In this document: piece after piece, positions 33,540 through 46,180 of the stretch | Numbering within the stretch: the first letter of the stretch is position 1 | Layout of the letters: each line of letters opens with the position of its first letter | DNA from: Capitulum mitella | Lineage: Eukaryota > Arthropoda > Thecostraca > Pollicipedomorpha > Pollicipedidae | Assembly: GCA_030062745.1 (NCBI GenBank) | Contig: CP099840.1 | Span: 6,010,138 to 6,074,137, forward strand | Length of the DNA stretch: 64,000 nt | Direction of reading: 5' to 3' | Notes under the pieces: model-generated | What the model saw: only the letters and a program-made list of their open reading frames with translations | What the model was told of the DNA's origin: nothing | Database searches by the model: none | Program-made: the position numbers and the translations under genes

Positions 33540-36536
33540 CTGCAAAACGAGGGCGTGCCGATGAGCACAACACGCGTCTGTCCGCACACAATACGCCGGC
33601 ACAGGCTCCGTTCGAGCCGCCGCTGACCACACCTCAACAGTTGACGACGTGTTGGGAGAGCGGGCACGAATGGCGGAGCGGGGTGAGCAGAGGTTGTTAA
33701 ACAGGGCGTAAGATTCATCGACTGCATCCATATGCTTGGTTCGACAACGTGACCCAATCACACCACACAATTTCGCAAGTATTTTAAAACAGCTCGCTAA
33801 CGCCACCACATTGCACATGGCAAACCCTCTTTCGCGGCTGGCAGTAGCGGCGAAACGTCTTCATAATAAGGCCCTGATGGACAGAAACTGGTTTCAGTCG
33901 CTTTCTCTGCGCAGCACCACACCTCTCACGTCCAGCTTCCCACAGCTGGGGGCGAGCCCACCCCGTTCGTCCCACCCTGACGGCTGGTGTCCCCGGCGGC
34001 ACCCAGCCCGGCTAGCTGGGCCGCCTCCAGACGGGTCGGCGGACTGCCCGTGCTGCCGCCGGACCGGGGCGGCGGCGGCACTGCTGACGCGGCCTCCTGC
34101 GCCCCTCGGCGGCCCACAGGGCGCCGCTGTGCGTGCAGAAGTGCGGAGTCACGCCGGCGAAAGGCGGGCCGAGAGCGGCGTGCGCGGGCACGTCCCGTAA
34201 CGGAGGGCCGGCGCGGCCGTCTGAGGGGGAGCGGAGCTGACGGGCGATCCATCATGGCTTAAACGGCTAGCCGACGGGGTTGATCCCAATATGTGTGGTC
34301 AAGACCGAAATCCACCCCGTGCGCACTCTTCACTGGAGAGCGTTTGATGCTGCTGAAGACAACTGAAAACAGTGAAAGTTTCATTTTCGCTCGTCAGGAG
34401 GGCTACACGAAATATTCCGTTCGCCTGCGCGTCAGCAATTTAGCGTCCCCTCAACAGACGCCCACTAAGCCGACGACTAACTTTCACCTGCGCCTTCGCT
34501 GTGATGTCCCGGACAAACACGATCTGACCGCTGTTCATGTGGGCCCGATGACGTGACCTGTCCGATGTTTCTGGCGATATCGACCCGAGTACGGCAGTCG
34601 TATGCCGTGTGGGCAGGGTACACCTGTGCCATCTGAGAGGGTGAGGCCATTTGAAGTGGACTGTGCCTGACCCGGGAGCTCTCGTCCTATCACAAGTGCG
34701 ACAACAAGTGTCCATTACGTGGTGCGAACATGACTCACATTGTCAGCGACGTAACACACATTTAGCGTGTTGCACAGCATGTCTTTATAGCAAGGAGAGG
34801 CCATGTCGGCATACGCATGCAAACGTGTGAACTCAAAAGCACGGTGCAGGGGCCGCTGCCAGTTGTGTCGGCCGTCCGCTAACGCGTCGACAAACAAGAA
34901 GTCGAGCGGGGGAGGTTCTGAAGACGCTCACGCCATCACTCTTCCAACCACGGCGCGGCCCTGGCACGCCGGAAGCAGGCCACTTCCGGCGCCGGCCGAA
35001 ACCGAGTGGGCGGCGCCCGGCTACGGACCACACCGCAAACAAGCCTGCCAGGCCGCCGACGCGGCCGGCCCTCAGGCGAGAAAGCTCGGCGCAACGAAAA
35101 CACAGCGGCGGCGAGTCAACACGGGACGGCTGAACGTCGCACCGCCTCCGCAGCCCGCCTTCGGGGGGCGGCGGCCCGCGAACGGGCGCGGCGCTGACTC
35201 ACCGCCGGCACGGAGGCAGATTTGGGGGCACGAGAGGCCAGCTCAGCGCCCTCTACCGGCGCCAGACGGCGCGGCGACGCGTCCGGACAGCGCCGGGCCA
35301 GCATCGCGGGCGAGGTGACCCGCGGCCGCACCTCGCGCGGTCGCCCTGCTGTCGGCGCACCGGCGACACGCGGGTCCGGCAGCTGACCCGACCACCGGCC
35401 TCGGGCAGCGCGCCGCCCGGAGACGGCGCGTCACTTTCGCCGCGCCGCCGCTGCCGCCGCCGCGATAGCATCTCGACGATGGTGGCGCATCCGCGCTCGA
35501 TAAGGGCGGCCGCGCGAACCGGCGGGCGGAGCCGATATCCTGGCCGGTCCAAGCGGCGACAGGCTGAGCCAGGCGACGGCTTCGAGCCGCGATAGCGGTC
35601 CCGTGACCCCCCCCCCCCGCCCCCACCTCACAGACGACAGGTCGAGCGAAGCCAGCTTTGGCCAATCCCAAGTCCGCATATCCGGGATGATTTCGACTCC
35701 GACACGGTAGCCACGTGACAGGGCGGCCCTTTTGATCTCCGCCGTACTACGCCTCCCTCGCCATCGATAGCCGCTCCAAAAAGCGGTCAGAGACCGAACA
35801 ACGGGACAGCGCACGCACGCGCCCATTACCGCACGTCATATGCACACGACACGGCGGTCACGTGTCCGTCCAGCGCGCCGGGGGCCGCGTCCCTCGCCAC
35901 CGCCGCTTTCTCCCATCCAGATTTCACGTGCCGCCGCTCAGAGGGCCCTGCGCGGACGATTTGCCGCGGCGGCGGCACCACTCCGCATATGAGAACAGGT
36001 CGGCTGTTGACTCAAAACGGCCGCGGCCGCCGCCGGCACTCCGACACCCGGTGAAACGCGCCGCAGCGATGCTGGAGTGGCAACACCGACAGGAACCCAC
36101 TTTGGAACACACTTCTCGCAACACCGGCGACCTTCGAGGCGCACAGGCGTCGAGGCTAAGCGCGTGTTCAACAACTTGAAGTCATTCAGCTGCTGAAAGC
36201 CAACAACCATCGAGAAATAAGGGGAAGAGTAGCCCTGGGCTGCTGGTGAGCTACTAGCTGACGAGGAAGGCCATGCGAACAGGTGGATGAGCGGTTCGAG
36301 GTGACGAAGTCGTCCGGAAGAAGGATGGACAGCGTCTACACAGACGGAAACGAAAACTGCCAAGCAAACGAAGACAAACTGATGCACACACATCTAAACA
36401 CGTGCAAGAGACACGCAAAAACACAAACAGCACGACGCAGACGTCCCACATGCTACCCGACATGCGCACTTACATACAACTAGACGGCATGACATAAACA
36501 CAGGTACATACACAGTGGCATACAAAAACACAAAAA
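33540..36536. other. CpG-rich stretch upstream of CLIC exons
   Basis: The missing CLIC first exon and promoter may lie here or further right. GC/CpG-rich blocks cover about 33,950-34,230, 34,900-35,640 and 35,860-36,080, with a C-run at about 35,606-35,620. Long frames on both strands are compositional. I found no minus-strand segment encoding an ELIIK-like strand before a donor. Confidence 0.4.
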
Positions 36537-36718
<182 letters not shown>

Positions 36719-39700
36719 CTGCGCCGGTCTGCTGCCGGCGGCGCCGGGCCGTGACGACCACAGGCCACAGAGTGGCGGGCACGCGCCGGCCGTGCCGCCG
36801 CCTCCGAGCACCAGTCATTACGGCCGGCTAACTGAATCACGGCACGGCGCGGCGGCCGCCGGCCCGGCGACGGGCCGCAAAAACGGCGCACCAGAGGCGG
36901 CCGCGGCGCGGTACCGGCGCCGCCGGCCTCGTCCGCCGCCCGCAAAAACAACCGACAGCGGCAGAAAAAGCCAGTCTGGTACATGGAGATGGGATTCCGT
37001 CGAGTGGTAGGAATTCCCGCCGTGTTCCGGAGGCATTTAAAAAGGAACAACCCAAGAACGTCTGCTGTTTGAAGACTGCGCGCTGAGAATGGCTGCTCCG
37101 CGTCGCATCGAACGCAAAAAGAATGGGGGCTGATGATATTCGTCAACGTACCGGCATTTTCCTAATTTCTCAATTCGCAAAGGACACCAGCTTTCAAAAA
37201 TTATTTACGAGCCAAACACGTCCAAAACACTGGAAATATCACAATTACGAGTTTCTGTTGTTGCTTTACAAGCCATGACCCTAAAGCTAACTTAATCACC
37301 TGAAGCGCATCTGTCTCAGACTATTTTGGACTGAATTTCCGTTTCCAAAACGAACAATGATTCTGTGGTCAGAAAAACGCCACGTCGACGCTTCTGCTGT
37401 GTCCCGTGTGTGTCATGAGTGTGTCAAGCGTGTCCTGAGACGACGGCTGATTGCAGATTCGCAGTAAAACGGCCACCCTTCAAGATACGCTGCGCCAAAA
37501 ACACCACTGGAGAGGTCCGCTGCGGTCAAGAGCGCCCGGACGAGGTTACCTCCCGCACACGGACACACCGAGCGTGCAACGGCCGACGCAAAAACAGGGA
37601 GCGCAGCCACGACCGTTCCATTCCATCACGGAATTCAACGCAGACGTCACGTCCTCGCCGCATTCGATTCAGATCCCACTGGCGTCTTCCATCGTCCAAA
37701 CGATCAGCCCAAAAGAGCCATTTCCGTCCACCCACACGCCGACGTTCGCGTACCGTCCGGTCCGGCAGACGTCGCCGCCGGTCCCGGGGGGGGGGGGGTG
37801 ACCGCAGCACGTTCCACGGCGTGGGCGACGCGGTGCGGCGCACGAGCAGCGGCCGGTTTCCGATGAATCAGACCCGCCGGGCCGGCCGGGCGGGCCGCGC
37901 CTCCGGCAGACGTCACCGGCACGGTGCGTCAACAGCGGCTGCGGCAGCGGCTGCGGCGTCAGCTCCGGCCCGGGCCGCGCCGGAGCTGAGGCCGGAGCGG
38001 CGCCGCGCTCTGCCTCCTGCACCGGCCCCCGGGCCCGGCCGACCGGCCGGCGCGCGACCTTGGCACGGGCCGGCCGGCCGCCGCCGGGAGCCGGGACCAC
38101 GGACGGCGGTACGCAGCCGTCGCGTGCGAGCCAAACCGGATGCACCGGCCAAACAGCCGCGTCTTCGCTGCACGGCGCTGAAGCTCGGACCACCGCGACG
38201 GAACCCGGTCAGGGTACGGCTCGTGGGGCTCCGGAGTGGATCGGACCAGGTCTCCTCCGTACAAGATGGCTTTCTCATGCGGTATCGGGAACGCCGGAAG
38301 GTTGTCTCACACCGGTATCAGACACGCAGGAGTCATGCCGACGATGCCGGTATCAGGCGTAGAGCCATTAGAGGCGGCCAGAACTGGGCGCGTCATTCGA
38401 TTGGGGCCGATAAGAAAACGACGGGAGTCATAAATCGTACATGGCTACCAGAGGAAAACCCGCGCAGAGAGAAACGTTTACCGCCTCAAGCCCTAGATGA
38501 AAACTGGACGTGGAGGAATGCTGCTAGAGTTACAGCAGCCAGCTGATCGCCCGTGCCATTTCGTGGCCTTTCACGAAACGGGATCTGCAGCAGAGACCCA
38601 AACCTCAGACAAACGTGCTTCCTTTGGCTTGCGCGGATCGTAAATCTAATCAACACACCGAACTGACAACAGCATCCAGCAATGTAGCTGACCGCAAATC
38701 CAACGACGCTGTCGTCGCCACGCCACGGCTACGGAGGGCGACTGCGCCCTTCGCCGACACCGGTCTCGCGTGCAGAGCGGAGCACCACCTCTTGCCCTCA
38801 TCCGCTCCCTGGAAACGTCCTCGGCGGCGAACATTCGCGACTGGCCACAAAGGAATTACGGCCATCGGCGAACTGCAGGTCACTAAAGTCGTGAGTCATG
38901 AGGCCATTTCCTCGGCCACGGAAATCGATCCCCCGCGGAGGCATGAAGCACGCCTCGGGAGGCCAGAAATGCCTTCTTCCTGCAGCCTGCCACGTTAAAT
39001 CCGTCACGCGTAACGTCATGCAGTAAGCGAGGAAAGTTCTGACATTTCCAGTGCAGCTGTAACGCCGCTACATTATGAGGTTGGATAGCGTTGGCTGCGA
39101 TTTCAGCGACAGTTCAGCGCAGCCGCACTTGCCAATTCAGTGGAGCTCTTTAGCGGCGCAATTTTCTTCACAGGTACGGGCCGTTCGCACCTTCCGCGCC
39201 GCTTCAACAACGCTTCTGGGTGAAGCGCAGCCGCAGGGCCCGTGAAAGAACCGCAAACACCGCCACTTCTATTCAGCCCGCCCTGACAGCTCCAGCTCTC
39301 CCGACGGTGCCTCCCTGCGCGAGCCCCCGCTCAGATAAGCGTCCCGTGCAGGCCGGGGGGGGGGCGCCCCCCCACGCGCCGGCCGCGTCACCTCCAGTCC
39401 CCAGCAACACCGCGTCGGGCCGGGCCGGGCCGGGCCGGGCCGCGCCACCGGCCAGGCCCGGCTTGCAAATCGGCCGCCGCGTATGGCGAGAGCGATTGCG
39501 ACACCGGCGGCCGGCGGCCCGGAGCGCACGGGACCGGCGACAGAGCCGGGCCGGCCCGGACCGCGACACAGCCCGGCGGAGGTCGGGCTCGGGGAGCGGC
39601 CCTGGCCAGGCGGACGCCGCCTGACGCCGCCGGGTGCCGCGGGGACAGACGACGACGGGCACCGCCCTCCAGCCCGGCTATCTCGCGTCAGCCCGGACGT

Positions 39701-40269
39701 CGCGCCAACCTTCCCAGAAGGCGGCCGCGCAGCGCCGGCCGGCGGAAAGTGACGTGAGCTCTGAGTCACCGCGCCGCGGCCGGGCCGGTCGGCGGCGGAG
39801 GGCGGGACCGCTGCCCAGCCTCTGGGCGGCGGCCGCGACGGGACTCAGCCCCTGGCATCCGCACGGCGGAGACGCCGGTCCCGGACGTGGCCGCACCAGG
39901 CCGCGGCCGGGGCCTGCAGGCAGCCGGACGGCCAGGCGGCGACAGAGCGCGAGTAACGGCCCTTCCGGTCACGTGGGCTCGTCGGAGTACCGCAGTCGGC
40001 GGCGGCGGCTGCGGCTGCTGTCCGGACGGCACGACCCGGCCGGGCAACGGCCGCCGCGTGCTGGTCCAGGCCACCGGCGCACGGACCTCGCCATTCAGGA
40101 GAGAGCAAAACGATCTCACACGCCGGCCAATCTGTTCAGGCAGTCACAGGCGACAGAGCCGTGGCAAGGTCATGCGCCGCATTCCGCATTTCGTTCGTTT
40201 CGTTCTCACCACATTCACCGCGGACGGAATGCGATACAGGAAAAATTGGTGGAACGAGTGATACGTGTC
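36719..40269. other. CpG-rich stretch, no gene recognised
   Basis: Very GC- and CpG-rich blocks at about 36,720-36,960, 37,780-38,130 and 39,250-40,080, each open in several frames. A G-run lies at 37,787-37,798 and a G10-C-G-C7 type tract at 39,355-39,373. CGGGC repeats occur at about 39,415-39,440. Any of these could be a promoter CpG island, but no start exon could be supported. Confidence 0.4.
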
Positions 40270-41178
40270 TCAGTGTCTAGTCTGAAAAAACATGCATTTT
40301 AAAGGGAATGGGCAACAGTTTCTGATCGAGGACAACAGCATAGCAGCTTTAAAATTTATGACTGGTCAAGAAAACTTCATTTAAAAGAAAACGCTACATC
40401 CAGAAAAAAATTTCACATGCCAGAGAAGGTTCTGATGAGGCCAATATGTATGCTGTGCAGGTAAAATAAATCACACCTCTGTACTAAACAGACAACAATG
40501 TGATCTTTTTTATCAGCATATGATTTCAGAAACCTGATAAAACAGACATTACCTTTGAAATGTCATATTAATATACTAATACAAGAAGTAGCTAACAAGA
40601 AATGGTTTAAATGGTCATGGAATGAGCATTAACAATAAAAGAGCACAGCAACCATGTTCCTGGCTGATGAAATGATAAGTGAAGGAATGGCCCTTCCATG
40701 ACAGGTATGCATCTTCACTCACTTTCCTGCCAAAAAACACCACCAGGAACTCAAATTTCAGCAACAAGAACAAAAAATGGTTATTTGGCCCAAAATGCAT
40801 TACAATTACACAGGAAATAGTGGTTTCCTGTGAAGAAGGCATTACACTGTTTCTTATGTTTTCAATCCCAAAATTGTAGTTATTTCTTGTTTCAATAATG
40901 ATGAATGCCTGGTAGAAAAAAATAAAGCAAGGAGTTGATTGAATGAAATTTTATGGTGCAATAAGGTGCTGACTTTTGGAATTGTAGAATTCCTCCAGCC
41001 AGCAGCAAATGTTCATTTCATCACACAAATCTACTGCTATATGTTTCCCAGATGATTAACTTTCTCATGATTATGAAAACAAAGGGCCTTCTTTGTACCA
41101 GATGTTTGGGTTTATCCACAAAACACACACACATATATCCATATTGTACTGACATTACACACATTTCAGGCACATATA

Positions 41179-41256
41179 TACATATATATATATATGTAGT
41201 ATATGACCTATAGAACTTGCCCTAGATATATATGTTTATATATATATATATATATA
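41179..41256. repeat. TA-rich microsatellite tracts
   Basis: Two TA-repeat tracts (about 41,179-41,198 and 41,234-41,256) flank a partial copy of the foldback arm (GACCTATAGAACTTGCC at about 41,206). Confidence 0.8.
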
Positions 41257-41364
41257 TTCAGCAGATGACCTATAGAACTTGCCTCAGAAGATGGTTTGTT
41301 GGTTTAACACACATTTCAGGCACAAACCATCTTCAGGGGCAAGTTCTATATGCCATCTCCTGAA
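41257..41364. repeat. 108-bp near-perfect foldback
   Basis: A 43-nt arm at 41,257-41,299 pairs with 41,322-41,364 at 38 of 43 positions, leaving a 22-nt loop. The size and pairing resemble a miRNA precursor, but a small foldback transposon is equally possible: parts of the arm and loop (TATAGAACTTGCC, CACATTTCAGGCAC) recur just upstream at 41,158-41,220. Confidence 0.7.
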
Positions 41365-41374
41365 GATGTATATG

Positions 41375-41378
<4 letters not shown>

Positions 41379-41422
<44 letters not shown>

Positions 41423-41460
41423 TCACATACACACATGCACACACACACACACACACACAT
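41379..41460. repeat. (TA)n and (CA)n microsatellites
   Basis: TA repeats run to about 41,417; CA repeats follow at 41,428-41,460. Short open frames through them are repeat translations. Confidence 0.9.
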
Positions 41461-42994
41461 ACATATAGATGTGTGCATATAAACATCAAAATCAGCCAAG
41501 ATCTTCTCTGTTCAGTGCTGTAAAGCTTGCCGACAATACTCAACTCTCAGCACATTCTTACAAATCTACACACACGTCGTAAATCCGCCAGATACATCCA
41601 TAAAAAGGGACCAGTATGAAGGAATGACTGCATATTCTTCCCTATCAGGCCAAACTAATCCCTTCTTCTTGGCAGGCATATGTGTTGTGTCAAGGGTATA
41701 CCATATGGACCATCAAGGATGAGATGTACAGCCTGCCATTTTTGTCTAGATGACAAACATTCATTTATGCTCCTGCAGGTTCACACCACAGTTTTCAACA
41801 AGCAAACCTCCAAGCTAATGAGAACAAGGTAGAATTATTCTTGAACTTAAACCAACTGTGTTTAACATTTTCACATAATAGTACATTTATAACTGTGCCA
41901 AAAAGATTACCTTTTGGATAATGATCTAACAAAAAAAAGCCAAATCTTGCCATTGGCAAAATGCCACAATTTCTACATGTATCACATATGTTACTTTTGA
42001 ATGTAATAATGACAATGGAGTTACATAGGCAATAACTGTGAATAACAAAGGCTTCATCTTTTCAGTAGTCAAAACTGCATGCCATGTAATGCAGGTTTAA
42101 TTTGAGAAAATTTTTGCCCAGCAGAAAATCACTTTTTTCTAATACTGGGCCAAGATAAAGAAGCTGGAAGAGTCCTGAGAATTTAGATGGCTAACCAAAG
42201 CTTAGGAATGGAAATGGCAAATATAACAACCAGTGGATTTCCATGATCCCTCTGATACCCCATGGCTGCACAAGTTGCAGTTGGTTCCAGTAATTATTAT
42301 CCCAAGCAGCAATTTAGTCACACAACAGTGACACATGATACTAATTATGTTTTATGATACATTTTACCATTTCTTCTGCTAAAAGATGAATGAAAATCAT
42401 CCATTAACTTGAACTACTAAGATGGCCATGTAGGTATCTGGCCTCCAAATCTGCTGAGTTTGCAATACATCTGAAAACTGTAATTATGGGAAGATGATTA
42501 GACTTAAGAAAAGTATGAAAATGACATAACAGAATGTCACTGACATACTATATGGCATATCCAACAACCACAGAACACATGACAATACGAACCAAGGCAA
42601 ATTAGGAATACCATCCAATTGCTCTGTTCCAAGAATACAACTTGAACAAAATTGCAAACAATTCAAAGGGGTGTAATCACTAGTTTACATGATTTTAATT
42701 ATGTAAGCAATGGTTCCAGCCCCCTGCATACCTCACTGTTTAAAATATACATAATATACACAATAAGTAATTTCTTTGCTGTTTTCTGTTTATACCAATT
42801 TACAGAAACATTTATGAAACCTCAAATGTTATAGTTAAAAAACATAATATATAAAATTCCTGACAACTGATTTGCTTAACCTTCTGACAACTCATCTGCT
42901 TAACCAAAGACAATGACATTTCTCCAACCAGAACCACAAGCCTTTCACAGCTCTAGAGCTCCAGTTAAATGTACTTCACCCTCCATAATCCGGA

Positions 42995-43093
42995 TCAACA
43001 ATAAGACGGAATGACAACGTGAACTTGAATACCGCACTTAATGCGCCATACCTGAAGACCACCACCATTCTTGCCTGTCACCCCAATTTCCCG
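42995..43093 (-). CDS. speculative terminal or mini-exon
   Basis: On the minus strand the acceptor ATTTTGTTGCAG ends at 43,094. It is followed by REIGVTGKNGGGLQ (42 nt to 43,052) and an excellent donor CAG-GTATGG. If the donor is not used, the frame continues for VWRIKCGIQVHVVIPSYC to TGA at 42,995-42,997, exactly where the CpG-depleted block begins. So it is either a 42-nt internal exon or a 99-nt terminal exon with a long 3' UTR. LQVWRIK recalls gelsolin-type domains but this is too short to claim. Family unknown. Confidence 0.2.
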   Translation of the reverse strand, partial: REIGVTGKNGGGLQVWRIKCGIQVHVVIPSYC

Positions 43094-43989
43094 CTGCAAC
43101 AAAATCGCATACCTTTATGATGAGTTCCACCTCAGGAACACTTCCATTCTCGTTTTCGTGGGCACTTTCGTCGGCCATAGTTCGTATATCTGTCTTCTGA
43201 CACGAGAGTCACCCTCCACACGCGCCGCAAAACGTACCTGCTCGATCAAACTGTTGCGAATCGCCCAAAGGCGAGTGTGGATTTGGCAGCTGCCTGTCAT
43301 CTCTGCTACCAAATTCAACAGAAATGTCCTTAGAATTCACATGATTTCGCCAAGTTTCTTAGACGAAGTTTTTAATACCCTGATTACTGAGAAAGACAAA
43401 ATATCGACAGAAGAGCAAGCTGACGTTTTCCATATGCCGTTTCACTACACATATTCGCAAAAAATGCCGCATTTCCTTTCAATTCAGCCCTTTTACCAAA
43501 CACACTTCATGACTGTTCTTTACCCAGCGGCGTCGAATTAGGAGAGCAGGAGGCGGGCAGCTGCCCCCGAGGGGTGTAGCCAGGATTCCGCCCAGGGGGG
43601 CCAAATCGGATCAAGGGGGCCCTCGTAACCAATGGGGGCCCTCGCCAAGGGCGGATCCAGGATTTTGCTAAGGCGGGGGGTGGAAGCAAACAGTCAGCGC
43701 GGGACCCCCCATTTTTTGCCCTTCAGATATGAAAAATGACGTAATTTTGCTTTTTTGCTACCTCAAATGACCAAAAAAATTCAAATGCGTCAACTTATTT
43801 CGGGAAATTCTGCGATTTCTTCACGAAAAAAGTGGCCGAAACATGACAAAAAGGGAAAGATTTTAGGGGGTTCCGTCCCTCCCTCCATGAGAAATGTGGT
43901 GTGAAATCTGGTCCAGGAGCCCGTCTGTACCCCCCCCCCGCCCCCAATCCCGTAGCTTCTGGGGATTTTTTGTCAGCTTAGTTTAGATT

Positions 43990-45980
43990 CCCTATTGCAG
44001 TTACAGGAGAACTTCTGGTGGTCTCGGGCCGTCTGCCGTGCCAGGACCTTCTATAGTTCTCAGGTTCCTTTTACAGTTTCACGTGTCTCGCGGGACGTCT
44101 CAGGCGCTCCTTTGGCAGTTTCAGGGGCACCTCCAACAGTCTCAGGGATCCGTCTGGCAGTTTCAGGGACGGTAAGCCATCTCGATTTTCCTCCTGTCGT
44201 CCCTGGGACGTTTTTGCCGTCTAAGGAGCCCCCAAACACTAAAAAGAATCCTCGGTTCGTCTCTCTCTCTACTGTGACAGAGGCGCCTGTGGCAATCCAC
44301 TGGGTCCTTTGGCCGTTTCAGGAAGCAGTCTGGACGTCTCAAGGTCTAGTAGTTTCAGGAGCCCCTCTGGTCGTCTCAAGGGTCGCTGTTGCTAGAGACT
44401 TCTAGTTATCAGTCTCAAAGGTCCCTCTCTAGCAGTCTCAGTGGACCCGGTGTGGTCATGGGTACCCCTCTTATCGTCTCTGGGAAACATTTTTGCCATC
44501 TCAGAGTACTTCTGGCAGTTACAAAAGACTTTGGCAATTCCAGGGCTCCTGTACGGTGTCATAGACCCTCTGGCCGTCTCCGGTGGTCCCCATGGCTGTA
44601 TCAGGGGTCTTCCTCGGTTACATAAGGTATATCTGGCAGTCTTTCAGGGCCCCTCTAGCCGTAACAAGGGGCTTTTGTTGGCGCTTCAGAGGCCTCACTG
44701 GGCAATCTTGGAAGGACCTTGCCCGTGCCACGAACCCGCTCATTACATGGGGGACCCTCTGACCGTCCAGCGCCCCCAGTAAAACCCAACTATCATCTCA
44801 GAGGACCTTTTATCGCCTTTGCCTTTCTGGGGCCCTGCGATCTTTTTGGCGGTCTCAGGGGTCATCTGCGGTGTACGGGCCCATCTTGCCGTCCTAGAAG
44901 TCACCTGACCTTCCTGGGGCCCCTGACAGCATCAAGAACCCCTCAGGGCTTCAAAAAGGCCGGTGTAGCTTATTTGTGGCTCCTCTCGAGGTTGAGAAGG
45001 TCACCGAAGAATCCCCGTTCAGGAGGCCCCTCTGGCTGGCCAAAGTCTCCTTATGCCGCGCTAGGCATCCCCTTAAGTTCTTGCCATCTCAGAGACCTCT
45101 CTGACACTTTTAGCGGTCTCATGGACCCTTTGTCGTGTTGTGGCCACTCTTACGGTCTCAGGGACCCTTTGCCGTGTTGGGGCCCCTTGGGCCCCCCTCT
45201 GCCCTTCTTTCCATCTTAGGGGCCATCTTGCCGTGTCAGGGTCTTATTAGGCCCTTTGAGTACATCAAGGACCTTCAGCTTTTCACTTACAGGGGCCCCC
45301 TGGGGACTCAGTCCTCATCTTGGCTGTCTCAGGGGCCCTATGAGCCATTTGGCGGTCTAAGGGATACTGCCGTGCTGGGGCCCTGTTGTGGTCTCAGGGG
45401 CCCTTTGGGAACTTCAGGGGCTCTCTAAGCGTCTCACAGGTCATCTAACCCTCCGGGAGGCCTCCCTGACTGCATGAAGAGCCCGCCAGGTTCTTATAGA
45501 GACCCTGTGAAGCTCATACGGGCGCCTTCGGGGCTCCTTTTAAGTCTGACAGGGGCCCCTTCTCAGGCCTCAGGGGAAGGGGCGATCGTCCCAATTGCTC
45601 CCCTTTGGATCCGGGCCTGGCCCTCGTAATAAGTGGTTAAAATTACTGTCGGTTTGTAAAGGGGCCCCGCTGAAGAGTAAAGGGGGCCCATACTCGTCTG
45701 TAAAGGCCTTCCTGCCGACCTGGCGGGTGCCTCTTATAGGTCGGCAGGGACATCTTTACAGGAAAACAAGGGCCCTTGAATGGTCGTTTAGGGGCCCCCT
45801 GTTGGCCAGGGGGTCACTGCCCGTCTGTAGAAGGCACCCTATCCGCCTGTAAAGGGCTCCTGTCGACCTCTGGTGGCAGGGGCAGGGAGCTTTTCTTCCA
45901 GACCAAAAGGAGGTCCCCTCAGAGGCTGACAGGGGCCCTTTATGGGCCGAAAGGGGAGCCTCCCCAGACAAGCAGTGAAC
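43990..45980. repeat. degenerate ~21-bp GTCTCAGGGGCCCCTCTGG array
   Basis: The left half consists of roughly 20-22-bp units of the type GGCAGTTTCAGGGGCACCT and CAGTCTCAGGGATCC. The right half (from about 45,640) shifts to CTGTAAAGGGGCCC-type units. Together they give about 2 kb of imperfect repeats dominated by GGGCCC. The same array type recurs inverted at 63,650-64,000. Confidence 0.75.
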
Positions 45981-46141
45981 TCCCCTATAAGCTAGCAGGG
46001 GTCCCTAAACGCCCATTCAATCCACGGGCCTCTCTCATAGCACACAAAGCCTTCTTGTATATTCGGAGTACGTTTTCTTTAGGTTCGTAAGCCTTCTTTA
46101 ATGCTTCAGATATTCTTATTTTCGCTTTCATTGTCTGTTTC

Positions 46142-46180
46142 GGATAGCGTAAGACGCCCTGCGGGCGCCTCACGCTATCC
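46142..46180. repeat. 39-bp hairpin near right end of hAT-like element
   Basis: GGATAGCGT at 46,142 pairs with ACGCTATCC ending at 46,180; the 18-nt arms differ at two positions around a 3-nt loop. Confidence 0.85.

Larger units (their letters stand above)
40270..43050 (-). other. AT-rich, CpG-depleted block; candidate long 3' UTR
   Basis: Between about 40,270 and 43,050 the composition changes sharply: CpG dinucleotides almost vanish (fewer than about a dozen by eye in 2.7 kb, several of them clustered near 41,570), while both flanks are CpG-rich. The plus strand is A-rich, so a minus-strand transcript would be U-rich, as in many 3' UTRs. No coding frame exceeds chance. The right edge coincides with a minus-strand exon candidate at 42,995/43,052-43,093. 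No clear polyadenylation signal was identified near the left edge. Alternatives are inserted foreign DNA or a methylated, mutated region. Confidence 0.4.

Noticed and set aside
42995..43093. Gelsolin/villin identity from LQVWRIK
   Set aside because: The match is a few residues; the rest does not fit that family.
43995..45852. Several plus-strand frames of 70-170 codons
   Set aside because: They are translations of the GGGGCCC tandem array and change frame with the repeat.
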